A stretch of DNA of 64,000 nucleotides from Hyphomicrobiales bacterium (GTDB lineage: Bacteria > Pseudomonadota > Alphaproteobacteria > Rhizobiales > Beijerinckiaceae). Of this stretch, positions 40,873 to 50,725 are shown in pieces. Each line of letters opens with the position of its first letter. Positions within the stretch are counted from its first letter, which is position 1. A program made the translations under genes and the position numbers. The notes under the pieces are model-generated. The model was given only the letters and a program-made list of their open reading frames with translations. It had not been told where the DNA came from and did no database searches. The stretch is from the NCBI GenBank assembly GCA_947455725.1, contig CANGPL010000003.1, forward strand, positions 27,825 to 91,824, read 5' to 3'.

Positions 40873-40981
40873 AAATCTACGTAAATATCCCCCTATTGAT
40901 CGATATTTTTAGATAAATTGATAAATTCGTGTAGTTTTTAGTGCATTACGCTATATATTCGGTTCGTTGAACCGTGAGTTG

Positions 40982-41782
40982 ATGATGCCAAAACAGCGTT
41001 TTCCCCTGCCATCAACCGTTGAGGATTTAGCCGCGGCGCCTCTCGTCGTGAAGGACGCCTTGCGCGGGATACGTCGCAAACTCGGCACCATTACGCCAAA
41101 TATGAGGGAAACAGGCATTTCGGGGCAAACGTTGCCGCCCCTATCCCCCCTTGCTCTGGCAACAGCGCTTTTGAACGAAACCAGAAAAATCGCGTCGATC
41201 GGTGAAGATATTGCCCGGGACGTCTTATTTCGGCATCGCGATGAAGCACGACTGGCAGCCTTCGCCAATTCTGGCTTTGGCCGCCATAGCCATGGCCCGT
41301 CCGATCACCAACGCCATAATTTTGTTTCCTCCCGCTATGCCGCGCTCAAAATTCTCGCTGAGCATTTGAGTGCCAAGGACCCGCTAATCCGGGAGCAGCC
41401 GATCGACACTGCCTATCGAGCGCTTTTGGAGCGGTTTGTAAACGAATCCAGGACTATTCATAGTCAAAGCGATGTAAATTTTGATCAAATCGCTATTTCA
41501 ACGGTACATCTCGAAAAATCCGGCGCGCTCAAACTAACGGAGCCTGACGCTGAAGCAAAAAGTCTGAACCGACTTGTCTTTGCAGCCCTAGGATTAGCTG
41601 AATCCGTCTTGGCGCTTTCAGCCCATCATTCAATCGAAGCCACGCTGGCTGCATTACACCTTGCGGCAGATGTGATGGTCTTGCGAAAGTCGGCAATCGG
41701 AGCGATATTTGACGGGTTCGACCCAGAAGCCCAGCTGTCGGCAGAATATAGACTGTTGGCGCCCCCCCTGACGGAGGCCTAG
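40982..41782 (+). CDS. Protein of unknown function (first gene of a two-gene unit)
   Basis: I do not recognise this gene. The product is about 266 residues, soluble in appearance, without signal peptide or membrane helix, and largely alpha-helical. The N-terminal 60 residues are basic and Pro-containing; a His-rich patch (GRHSHGPSDHQRHNF) is near residues 103-117; the C-terminal half contains Ala/Leu-rich helices. Codon use and composition look like the neighbours, so it is probably a real and resident gene. ATGs at 40982 and 40985 are both possible; a TTG at 40967 also fits. It follows tRNA-Gln by 109 bases, and the next gene starts three bases after its stop. Confidence 0.7.
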   Translation: MMPKQRFPLPSTVEDLAAAPLVVKDALRGIRRKLGTITPNMRETGISGQTLPPLSPLALATALLNETRKIASIGEDIARDVLFRHRDEARLAAFANSGFGRHSHGPSDHQRHNFVSSRYAALKILAEHLSAKDPLIREQPIDTAYRALLERFVNESRTIHSQSDVNFDQIAISTVHLEKSGALKLTEPDAEAKSLNRLVFAALGLAESVLALSAHHSIEATLAALHLAADVMVLRKSAIGAIFDGFDPEAQLSAEYRLLAPPLTEA

Positions 41783-41785
41783 AAG

Positions 41786-42382
41786 ATGCGCCTGCCCATG
41801 GTTGCCGAGCTTAACGGTGAATCCGATTTACGGCATCGCATTCGTGATCTTCGATTTTTCGAAGAATCCTTTCGGAAAAATGTGCAATTGGCCCTTCCAG
41901 AAGGCGCAACTCGCTCGAAAACCGATCAAGCAAGGCTCCGGTCAAGTTTTTTAGCCTGGCTTGAATCGTTTCAATCGACGCGACATTTGGCGAATGTTGA
42001 TCGGAAGGACTTCATCTGCTTTTCAGCAGGCAGCATGCTGGCAGAGCTCTTTCGGCATAATCCATTGTCCGTTTCATCCGATACACAATCGGGCGACAGC
42101 GCCTCCTCCGTATGGCCCGAAGGCTCGGCCTATGTCAGCTATTGCTTGGGCGTTGCCCTCACCGTGCTGGAGCAGGAATTCCATTTAACGGCGGAAATTC
42201 CCGAATACGCCAACGACCCCAGAATTTGGCAAAGCTTTAAAGAAAACGTCCGCGACAACCCGGATTTAGCAATCCCGTTTTTGGACATGCTCCTCGGACA
42301 ATCGCCCAATTGGAACGAGCCTTCAATTGCGGAAAAGCGTCCCGCCGTTAAAGAAAAATCGCATCCTGCGCTCGGCAATTAG
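41786..42382 (+). CDS. Protein of unknown function (second gene of a two-gene unit)
   Basis: I do not recognise this gene either. It is 198 residues, with no signal peptide, and predicted mostly helical. Visible features are an RHRIRDLRFFEESFR stretch near the N terminus, a central WPEGSAYVSYCLGVALTVLEQE helix region (read in two parts), and a C-terminal DPRIWQSFKENVRDNPDLAI segment. GGAGG lies eight bases before its ATG, inside the end of the preceding gene, so the two are co-translated and may act together. Its TAG overlaps the stop of the convergent acetoacetyl-CoA synthetase gene by four bases. Confidence 0.72.
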   Translation: MRLPMVAELNGESDLRHRIRDLRFFEESFRKNVQLALPEGATRSKTDQARLRSSFLAWLESFQSTRHLANVDRKDFICFSAGSMLAELFRHNPLSVSSDTQSGDSASSVWPEGSAYVSYCLGVALTVLEQEFHLTAEIPEYANDPRIWQSFKENVRDNPDLAIPFLDMLLGQSPNWNEPSIAEKRPAVKEKSHPALGN

Positions 42383-44337
42383 GACTGTAATTCGGGTAAA
42401 TCGCGAAACAATTCTAACGCTTCCGGATTAGCTAACGCTTCTCGATTTTTAATTTCTCTGCCGTGAACGATGTCACGCACGGCCAGCTCGGTAATTTTAC
42501 CGGACTTGGTGCGCGGAATATCATGAACAGCCACTATCTTTGCAGGCACATGTCTAGGGCTGGCACCCGTCCTGATTTTATGACGTATCGTTTGTTCCAA
42601 TGTTGTGTCGAATACGACCCCTTCCCTAAGCCGAACAAACAAAACAATGCGAACATCGTTTTGGAAATTTTGTCCAATCGCGATGGATTCCAAAACATCC
42701 TGTATTTGTTCGACCTGCGCATAGATCTCAGCCGTCCCAATGCGAACGCCGCCGGGATTTAAGGTCGCATCAGAGCGGCCATGAATGATCATCCCACCAT
42801 TGTGCGTCCACTCGGCAAAATCGCCGTGGCACCAGATACCCGGAAAGCGATCAAAATAAGCGGCGCGATATTTCGATCCGCCTTCATCGTCCCAGAAGCC
42901 GATGGGCATCGAGGGGAACGCTTTTTTACACACCAATTCGCCTTTTCCCGACGCAAGAGAGTGTCCATCGTCATCCCAAACATCGACCGCCATTCCAAGG
43001 CCCGGTCGCTGTATCTCACCCGAATAAACCGGCGATGTTGGATCACCCAACACGAAGCAAGACACGATATCCGTGCCGCCAGAAATAGAAGCGAGGTGAA
43101 CGGTCTTGCTGATGGATTGATATACCCATTCAAAGGTCTCAGCGGCCAAAGGCGATCCCGTTGATGCAATGGTCTTCAATCCATGAAGGCGATGCGAAAG
43201 GATCGGCGCCAAATCCGCTTTTTTACACGAGTCTAAATATTTCGCTGATGTACCAAAAAAACTAACCCGTTCCGCCTCCGCATAGTCAAACAACGTCTGA
43301 GGCGTCGGTGAAAATGGCGACCCATCAAATAAAATGAGCGTTGCACCAGAAGCAAGCGCCGACACCAACCAATTCCACATCATCCAGCCAAGCGTGGTGA
43401 AGTAAAAGACGCGATCCCCTTCAACAATATTGCAGTGAAGTTGATGTTCCTTGAGGTGCTGAAGAAGCGTTCCACCTGCCCCGTGAATAATACATTTTGG
43501 AACACCCGTCGTACCGGATGAAAACAAAATAAAAAGCGGGTGATTGAAGGGTAAACGTTTATAGTCGAGCGCCTTAGGCGATACACGAGATACAACATCT
43601 GAAAGCGTCATCGCATTCGGTATTATTGCTGCAATCGCCTCATCTGCGCCTATCAGCGGTATGATCAGTATTTTAGTAAGGCTCGGCAAATGCGGTACGA
43701 TTTCGCTCAGCTTTTCAGCGAGGTTAAGCGTCTTGCCATTATAAAAATATCCGTCACTGGCGATGAGAATTTTTGGTGAAATCTGTCCAAACCGATCCAA
43801 CACGCCACGCGGACCGAAATCCGGCGAACACGACGACCAGATTGCGCCGATCGACGCTGTTGCAAGCATCAACGCAACGGCTTCCGGCATGTTAGGAAGG
43901 ATCGCAGCAACACGATCCCCCTCCTGAATGCCCTGTTGGATGAGCCATTGCTGAGCAACCGAAACGAGGTCTAACAGTTCAGCGCGCGACATGCGCCGCT
44001 CAACTCTGTCTTCGGATCTAAAAACGATCGCATCTGGATTGTCTGAAGGGCGAAGCAAATTCTCGGCAAAATTCAATTTGGCGTCGGGAAAAAAGCGCGC
44101 TCCAGGCATCCGATCGTCGATCAGGACGCGCTCACCCTTGTCACCAATAACGCCGCAAAAATCCCATATCGATGACCAAAATACTTCCCGATCCTCGATG
44201 GATGCCGCATGCAGACTAGCAAAATCCGTGCAATTTCGGTCCGAAACCTGATCGAAATAGGCCATGAACCGTTTGATTCCCGAATCTTCCAAAGATGACA
44301 AAGACGGAGACCAAAGCGGGGCATTTAAGGCTACCAT
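42379..44337 (-). CDS. Acetoacetyl-CoA synthetase
   Basis: An ATP-dependent acyl-CoA synthetase activating acetoacetate, linking ketone bodies and poly-hydroxybutyrate breakdown to central metabolism. The 652-residue length and N-terminal region (FMAYFDQVSDRNCTDFASLH, about 24-43) are characteristic of this group rather than of acetyl-CoA synthetase. The adenylation P-loop-like motif is FSSGTTGVPKCIIHG; core motifs include WMMWNWLVSAL and GRSDATLNPGGVRIG; the C-terminal catalytic lysine is in RTKSGKITE. No phb genes are adjacent. The upstream 123 bases are shared with the divergent AsmA gene. Confidence 0.9.
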   Translation of the reverse strand: MVALNAPLWSPSLSSLEDSGIKRFMAYFDQVSDRNCTDFASLHAASIEDREVFWSSIWDFCGVIGDKGERVLIDDRMPGARFFPDAKLNFAENLLRPSDNPDAIVFRSEDRVERRMSRAELLDLVSVAQQWLIQQGIQEGDRVAAILPNMPEAVALMLATASIGAIWSSCSPDFGPRGVLDRFGQISPKILIASDGYFYNGKTLNLAEKLSEIVPHLPSLTKILIIPLIGADEAIAAIIPNAMTLSDVVSRVSPKALDYKRLPFNHPLFILFSSGTTGVPKCIIHGAGGTLLQHLKEHQLHCNIVEGDRVFYFTTLGWMMWNWLVSALASGATLILFDGSPFSPTPQTLFDYAEAERVSFFGTSAKYLDSCKKADLAPILSHRLHGLKTIASTGSPLAAETFEWVYQSISKTVHLASISGGTDIVSCFVLGDPTSPVYSGEIQRPGLGMAVDVWDDDGHSLASGKGELVCKKAFPSMPIGFWDDEGGSKYRAAYFDRFPGIWCHGDFAEWTHNGGMIIHGRSDATLNPGGVRIGTAEIYAQVEQIQDVLESIAIGQNFQNDVRIVLFVRLREGVVFDTTLEQTIRHKIRTGASPRHVPAKIVAVHDIPRTKSGKITELAVRDIVHGREIKNREALANPEALELFRDLPELQS

Positions 44338-44460
44338 TGCACACCAAATCCAATGAAATGAGACAGAAATCTTTGTTTTAGGCGATCCAGACTATCTTCC
44401 TGCGGCTTCTAAGACCATGTATAACATCTCTTCAAGTGTTGAGAAATTCGGCAATAGCGC

Positions 44461-46281
44461 ATGACTGCGATTGAAAAATATCGACCACTCCTCCGTCGGC
44501 TTGCGGGCGTGCTGGTCGCGGGCGTCGTGTTGGCTCTGATTGGGTCGATTTCAATTCCGATTAACAATGATGCCGTGTTTGCCGATCTTAAAAATGCCAT
44601 TGCCCAGGATTTTGGATCGGTCACAGCCATTGAGGGACAAGCCGAGCTTCGCCTTTTACCGCATCCTTCGGTCGATATTGTTGGGCTGAAACTTTCCTTC
44701 GACAATCATGTAAAACTTGAAGCGCCGCTTGTTTCCTTCGGACTGAGCCTCATTGCCCTAACGGCGGGCCGGTACGAGCCTGTTTCATCAACGCTCAGCG
44801 CGCCTCATATATTGGTACCCAATGCGTTCGTTCCTAAAGGTCCTGAAACGCTCGCCAAAGAGTTCACCACATTCTTAAACAATCAGGCGCAAAAAAATCC
44901 ATCGATCAAGACCGAGCGTCTTGAAACCATCACCATCAATGACGGTACGTTTGCGTTCATTGATAAGGATGCCGTGCAATCCACTCCATCGACGATCACG
45001 GGCACGCTCTATTTTTTATCAGATGGCGTTAGACGCTTAACAGCCTCGGGCAAATGGCGAAAACAGGATGTCACCTTTCAGGCCGAGATTGGAGCGGCAT
45101 CGACGTCCGGAGACGACAATCGTAAGGCCAGTTTATTTTTAAGCAACGCGCTCGGCTCTCTTAAATTAACCGGCACAGCAACGAAGAATACCGCTACGCT
45201 TTTCTCCGGCACTCTATCAGTCGACATTGCACGCATCGACAAAGTGAGCGAGTGGCTTGCGTTGCAGCCCCCCATTCCGTTTTCCACATCGCTTAAAATC
45301 GATGGTATGGCGTCGGTAACACCATTAACCGTCGCTGTGTCCGAGGCGCAGGTTCGCCTAGGAAATGTCGCGATGACAGGTGGTGTATCGCTTGATCTGT
45401 CGAAACCGCGACCGCTTATTGCCGGAACTCTATCCGCGGGCGATATGGATATTACCAATTTTCTAACGCCGATTTGGCCGAAACAAGCCGAGCGCGTGGG
45501 TTGGAAAAATACACCCGTTGATCCAAACATCACGCCCGATCAAGATTTAGATATTCGCCTCTCTGCCGAGCGCATTAATCTTGGAATCGTCCGCATCTCG
45601 AATGCTGCACTCTCGATCATTGCACGGGATCGGACCCTCAACGTAACGCTCGCATCGGCCCATATGTTCCAAGGCATGACAAAGGGTAAAGTTTCGATAC
45701 AGCCGAGTCCTCAAGGTTTCTCGCTTTCGAGCCATTGGATGTTTGAGACATTTGATATTGGTCAAACAACCTTAGCCCTTATGGATATGCGAAAACTTGA
45801 GGGAAGCGTCAGCGGAAAATTTGATCTTGAATCAAATGGTCGCTCAATCGACGAGATGATGAAATCGCTTGCCGGCAAGGCTGATTTTTCAATTGTTAAC
45901 GGCACTCTATCGGGCGTGAATATCGCCACGATTTTAAAGCGAATTGAAACGAGGCCTTTGTCCGTTATTCGCGACATGCGAGGTGGAAAAACCGATTTTG
46001 AATCGATGCGTGTTTCCATGCGCATTGCAAACGGAACGGCAACGATTGACGACTCAGAAATGCTCTTTGCACCCAATATGATGAAGCTGAATGGTTCCGT
46101 TGCAATTGGCGAGCGGCAGCTCAATCTTGTTGGCGAGGCAACGGGCCCTGCCCCGCAAAATGGAGCCGAGCCTGCGGTGCTTGCCTACACAGTAACAGGA
46201 GGCTTTGACGACCCGATCGTTACACCGGATATAAACCGCATCTTAAAACGATCAGGCGGCGCAGCTGCATCGCCTGAATAA
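44461..46281 (+). CDS. AsmA-family membrane-anchored protein
   Basis: A 606-residue protein with one N-terminal membrane helix (about 14-34) and a large periplasmic part. The N-terminal AsmA domain includes FGSVTAIEGQAELRLLPHPS (residues 51-70) and the C-terminal AsmA_2-type region includes DLESNGRSIDEMMKSLAGKA (about 455-475), which is the family signature. AsmA-like proteins such as YhdP and TamB form beta-groove bridges that move phospholipids to the outer membrane; assigning lipid transport here is by family only. It is divergent from the acetoacetyl-CoA synthetase gene and faces the L,D-transpeptidase gene 12 bases away. Confidence 0.85.
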   Translation: MTAIEKYRPLLRRLAGVLVAGVVLALIGSISIPINNDAVFADLKNAIAQDFGSVTAIEGQAELRLLPHPSVDIVGLKLSFDNHVKLEAPLVSFGLSLIALTAGRYEPVSSTLSAPHILVPNAFVPKGPETLAKEFTTFLNNQAQKNPSIKTERLETITINDGTFAFIDKDAVQSTPSTITGTLYFLSDGVRRLTASGKWRKQDVTFQAEIGAASTSGDDNRKASLFLSNALGSLKLTGTATKNTATLFSGTLSVDIARIDKVSEWLALQPPIPFSTSLKIDGMASVTPLTVAVSEAQVRLGNVAMTGGVSLDLSKPRPLIAGTLSAGDMDITNFLTPIWPKQAERVGWKNTPVDPNITPDQDLDIRLSAERINLGIVRISNAALSIIARDRTLNVTLASAHMFQGMTKGKVSIQPSPQGFSLSSHWMFETFDIGQTTLALMDMRKLEGSVSGKFDLESNGRSIDEMMKSLAGKADFSIVNGTLSGVNIATILKRIETRPLSVIRDMRGGKTDFESMRVSMRIANGTATIDDSEMLFAPNMMKLNGSVAIGERQLNLVGEATGPAPQNGAEPAVLAYTVTGGFDDPIVTPDINRILKRSGGAAASPE

Positions 46282-46292
46282 TTCAAAATCAA

Positions 46293-47561
46293 TTATTGAT
46301 CAGATTGAACGGTCGTCACCAATGGTACGCCGCCTAAGCCATCCTTATTGTAAATATCATCGCGGAATTGAACCAAACCATCTGGTGTGGCCCACGCGGT
46401 TATATATACCCAAAAGACGGGAACCGGCTTAGAAAGACGCGCATCAACGCGTTGACCCGATTGTATCGCTTCATCAATTTGGTCGCGTGACCAACCGGGC
46501 GTATCTTTTAAAAGCCACTCGACATAATCGCGCACATTTTGAACGCGCATGCAACCTGACGATACAAACCGATAATCATCGCCGAAAATTCCCTTGGCCG
46601 GCGTATCATGCATATAAACGCCGTAAGGATTAGCGATATTGATGCGAACAAATCCTAACGAATTAAATTCACCACCTGGATCTTGGCGGAATTGATATCG
46701 CGTAGCCTCATCACTTTTCCAATTGATTTTATCGGACGTAATTTCCTGCCCTTCATTGGTGAAAATGCGAATTTTATTTTCTGCCAAATAGCCGGGGTTA
46801 GCCTGCATTTTCGGGATCAAATCTTTTTTGATGATCGATGCAGGAACCGTCCAAAAGGGGTTGAAATTAATATCGATAACTTTTGTGGTCATGATCGGTG
46901 ACTGACGATCAATCTTGCCAACGCCTGCTGCGTGGCGCGTTTGAACGACATTATCCTCGACCGTCTCAACAACCGCGCCCGGAATATTGGCAGCAACATA
47001 TCGCTTACCGGGATTTGCCGAATAAGAACGCAGCCGCACGAGATTAACCTCAAGCTGCTTCAAACGGACATCGGCCGGAATATTGAGAGCCGTCAATGTC
47101 TGCGCGGTTATCATTCCAGTGGGTCTTAGACCGTGCAGCTCTTGAAAGCGACGCACGCCTGTCTCGACAAAGGAGTCAAAAATATCAGAAAGGCCTGCCG
47201 ACGCGTCCAGATCACTGGAAGCGATGAGCCGCTTCCGCAAATCGACGACGGCTGGACTTTTCATGCCAAGCTTAAGCGGAACCCGCGGCATTTGTGGCCA
47301 GCCGCCATTGCTCACCACTTGCTTAAACGCTTCAATCGCGGCCTGTGTGGCGCTCAATGTTTCCGGCGATAAAAGCGGGGTGGTTGATCGATCAAGCGTT
47401 TTAGAGGTCGCAGCATCATAGCTTTGGACCCACTCGGCCTGATCTCCCATGTCCTCTTCCATGTTTTGGGCAAAAATGGGAGTTGGAAGAAGCGGTGCTG
47501 CCAAAATGGCTGCAGTACCTAGGAGAATAGACCGCCGCGAAAAGCTCAAAGAAAATTGCAT
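46293..47561 (-). CDS. L,D-transpeptidase (YcbB/LdtP-like) with peptidoglycan-binding domain
   Basis: Forms 3-3 peptidoglycan crosslinks or attaches proteins to the wall in the periplasm. The N terminus is a signal peptide with twin arginines (SRRSILLG, residues 8-15), so export may be by Tat. A peptidoglycan-binding_1 domain is at about 98-160 (RFQELHGLRPTGMITAQTL). The YkuD catalytic domain contains His318 (YMHDTP) and Cys337 in SSGCMRVQN. Length 422 fits the YcbB group. The gene lies directly downstream, on the same strand, of an LdtR-type regulator (144-base gap), as reported for ldtR-ldtP in Liberibacter and Sinorhizobium, so regulation by that protein is likely. Confidence 0.88.
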   Translation of the reverse strand: MQFSLSFSRRSILLGTAAILAAPLLPTPIFAQNMEEDMGDQAEWVQSYDAATSKTLDRSTTPLLSPETLSATQAAIEAFKQVVSNGGWPQMPRVPLKLGMKSPAVVDLRKRLIASSDLDASAGLSDIFDSFVETGVRRFQELHGLRPTGMITAQTLTALNIPADVRLKQLEVNLVRLRSYSANPGKRYVAANIPGAVVETVEDNVVQTRHAAGVGKIDRQSPIMTTKVIDINFNPFWTVPASIIKKDLIPKMQANPGYLAENKIRIFTNEGQEITSDKINWKSDEATRYQFRQDPGGEFNSLGFVRINIANPYGVYMHDTPAKGIFGDDYRFVSSGCMRVQNVRDYVEWLLKDTPGWSRDQIDEAIQSGQRVDARLSKPVPVFWVYITAWATPDGLVQFRDDIYNKDGLGGVPLVTTVQSDQ

Positions 47562-47705
47562 GAAACTGATTCCACCATAAACCTGCGACGATTATCGCCG
47601 ATGACGGTAAAGGAATGCTTTCGCAGTTCTTACCGAACACCGTCGATAATGCCGCTTGGTTTTGTCAATTTCATGGCCAATTAAGTTAAATCTGCACCCG
47701 ACCGG

Positions 47706-48218
47706 TCAGAGACGGTACTTAACATTGTCGTTTAGGAAGCGCTCGAGGCGCAACAAGACAACATTCAGCTGGCGGAACTCAGGCTCCGAAATACCACCGA
47801 CCTGCTCGACCGTCCTCATATGCTTGGCGTAGAGACCGTCAATGATGTCATGAACGTCTTGGCCCAATTCGGTCAGACGGATGCGGACAGAGCGGCGATC
47901 GGTACGGGATCTCTCATGAGACAGGTAGCCCATCTCCACGAGCTTTTTAACGTTATAAGAAACATTTGATCCGAGATAATACCCTCTTGAGCGCAATTCG
48001 CCGGCGGTCAGCTCCTTGTCGCCGATATTGTAGAGCAACAATGCTTGAACCGGATTCACATCCGACCGGCCACGACGGTCAAACTCGTCCTTGATAACAT
48101 CCAAAAGAGCACGATGAATTCGTTCAACAATCGATAACGACTCAAGATAATGAGGATGGGAAACAGAAAGCGTATTTACCCCAACATCATGCATAGAAAT
48201 TTTAACAATCTTGTTCAT
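47706..48218 (-). CDS. ldtR: LdtR-like MarR-family transcriptional regulator
   Basis: A 170-residue winged-helix regulator of the MarR family. The DNA-binding region covers about 50-115 (ELTAGELRSRGYYLGSNVSYNVKKL) with the wing arginines in HERSRTDRRSVRIRLTE. N- and C-terminal helices would form the dimer. It resembles LdtR, which in Liberibacter and Sinorhizobium activates the adjacent L,D-transpeptidase gene and affects osmotic tolerance; the same neighbour is present here. The ATG at 48218 is used, with 48194 as an alternative. A perfect 20-bp palindrome lies 31 bases upstream and is a good autoregulatory operator. Confidence 0.85.
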   Translation of the reverse strand: MNKIVKISMHDVGVNTLSVSHPHYLESLSIVERIHRALLDVIKDEFDRRGRSDVNPVQALLLYNIGDKELTAGELRSRGYYLGSNVSYNVKKLVEMGYLSHERSRTDRRSVRIRLTELGQDVHDIIDGLYAKHMRTVEQVGGISEPEFRQLNVVLLRLERFLNDNVKYRL

Positions 48219-48248
48219 GATAAAATACCTAATATGAATTTTACAACC

Positions 48249-48268
48249 ATTACGTTACGTAACGTAAT
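48249..48268. promoter_or_regulatory. Perfect 20-bp palindrome, probable operator upstream of ldtR
   Basis: ATTACGTTACGTAACGTAAT is identical to its reverse complement over all 20 bases. It lies 31-50 bases before the ldtR start, in the expected promoter region, with a -10-like TAAAAT on the minus strand just downstream. MarR dimers bind palindromes of about this size. Binding by LdtR is inferred from position, not shown. Confidence 0.65.
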
Positions 48269-48315
48269 AATCTCTCGTAAAAGACGCATTAAGATTTAAA
48301 ATTAACAAAGTGTTG

Positions 48316-48328
48316 CCAATTAAATTGG
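48316..48328. repeat. Short inverted repeat between the DUF6163-like gene and ldtR
   Basis: CCAATT and AATTGG are separated by a single A (13 bases). It is AT-rich and may be chance, a second regulator site, or part of a weak terminator for the upstream gene. It shares no sequence with the 20-bp palindrome nearby. Confidence 0.3.
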
Positions 48329-48357
48329 TAAACAAAGACGTTGCTAATTCCGTCTAA

Positions 48358-48771
48358 TTATACAATTTTGATTTGCTTCTCAGCCTTACCGCGGATCAGA
48401 AAAATCCTGGCACAGTGGATAGCGAGCAGCAGGCCAATAACAATAACCGGCATGAACGAATGCACATGCGTGTGCTCGGTAATTTCCAAACAAACATAAC
48501 CGAAGGCAATAACGGCCCAAACGCCACTGCCCCAGCGCCACGATATCCAGAGCGATACACCGGCGATAATATCGAGAATCGGGATCACAACCATGGAAAT
48601 AAGATCGACCCAGCCGTCATGACCCACCAGATGTAAGCTACTAGTAGTTGCCGTCATCAAATAGAACCAACCCAAATATCCTTTGGCAATCCATAATAAG
48701 GCCAAGCAACGATAGGCCCACAAAATGGGCTTATCCAATGAAACCGTTGATGAATCGAGATGAATGGCCAT
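48358..48771 (-). CDS. Small polytopic membrane protein, DUF6163-like
   Basis: A 137-residue inner-membrane protein with about four predicted helices (from residue 17) and a short basic C terminus (RGKAEKQIKIV). A helix-lining HTHVHS motif (about residues 98-103) is notable. Its position between ldtR and divergent hemB matches a small membrane protein found at the same place in Rhizobiales, which I associate with DUF6163 from memory; that family name is tentative. Function is unknown. It may be co-transcribed with ldtR, although the 139-base gap with the palindrome suggests ldtR has its own promoter. Confidence 0.65.
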   Translation of the reverse strand: MAIHLDSSTVSLDKPILWAYRCLALLWIAKGYLGWFYLMTATTSSLHLVGHDGWVDLISMVVIPILDIIAGVSLWISWRWGSGVWAVIAFGYVCLEITEHTHVHSFMPVIVIGLLLAIHCARIFLIRGKAEKQIKIV

Positions 48772-48879
48772 TTGAGTTCTTACCGAATGCCGAATTTGCA
48801 GTGTTCAGCCATGTTCACAACGCGGATTGGTTATCTGGGATTTTGTTTTTGAAAACGGCCATATCCTTATATAGACTGA

Positions 48880-49920
<1,041 letters not shown>

Positions 49921-49926
49921 GGTTTA

Positions 49927-50505
49927 CTACTGAAGAAAGACCGAGAAAAGTCCACCTGACGCGGTGGGCTTCTTTCCATCAGGTTTTACGGCAGCGATTC
50001 GCTGTGGCGAACCTGCGGGTGCAGAGGCAAGATCCAGCGCCCAATAGTTCCGATAACGTGAATTCGGAGCGTCCGCGCGGACCATTCCGATTCGGGTAGC
50101 GTCTTTCATCAACATATTCTCGCGGTGATGCGGAGAACGGATCCACGCATTGATGGCATCGGCCACCGAACTATGACCCGCCCCGACATTTTCCGCGGCA
50201 TTGGCATAAACAAACCCCGCCGAGTTCATGCGAGCGGTAAAATCACCGCCAATTTCATGCGAAAGAACATTCGCCGAGGCCATGGCCACCGCTTGATAAC
50301 GGGCAGCGTCAATCAGAGCAGCATCAACAATAACCGGAGGAAGTCCGTTACTGGCTCGAAATTGATTAATCAATCCAACGGCTTCTTGCGACACGTCCTG
50401 AACAGGCACATTGCCCGTGAATTGTTTTGGCGCAGAAACACAAGCCGCTAATAGGGTTGCAACCAATCCAACGAGCACCAAGCGATTAAACGAGCCACGA
50501 TTCAT
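49927..50505 (-). CDS. CAP-domain (SCP-like) lipoprotein
   Basis: A 192-residue exported protein with a lipobox LLAACVS: signal peptide about 1-21, lipidated cysteine at 22. The CAP/SCP domain (about 45-165) includes INQFRASNGLPPV, SHEIGGDF, AENVGAGHSS and SPHHRENML, with the conserved His and Glu residues. Bacterial CAP proteins are widespread and mostly uncharacterised; no enzymatic role is claimed. The ATG at 50505 is preferred over 50523 because GGAG lies nine bases upstream and the signal peptide then has normal length. It ends six bases from convergent hemB and is divergent from bpt. Confidence 0.85.
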   Translation of the reverse strand: MNRGSFNRLVLVGLVATLLAACVSAPKQFTGNVPVQDVSQEAVGLINQFRASNGLPPVIVDAALIDAARYQAVAMASANVLSHEIGGDFTARMNSAGFVYANAAENVGAGHSSVADAINAWIRSPHHRENMLMKDATRIGMVRADAPNSRYRNYWALDLASAPAGSPQRIAAVKPDGKKPTASGGLFSVFLQ

Positions 50506-50725
50506 ATCAACAGTCTCCGGCATCCAACCTACACGTAAAAAACCCTATGGCTTGAGCGCGAGAATTCAAAGATAGGAAAGGCAATGTCCAACATAAATTT
50601 TCAAAATTCGTTGGAAAATCAACCCACACAGTGCCGCTTAAGCAACTAATCCGATTGCGCGCGACATTGCCTAATCCTATCATTGCATCATTCGCACATC
50701 GTAATCCTTGATCCGTGGACGCGCC

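Noticed and set aside
40799..42382. Possible integrated element at the 3' end of tRNA-Gln
   Set aside because: No integrase, no second copy of the tRNA 3' end downstream, and the following genes look like the neighbours in composition and end in a tight overlap with a resident gene.
45078..45533. 151-codon minus-strand frame inside the AsmA-family gene
   Set aside because: Antisense shadow without ribosome-binding site or similarity.
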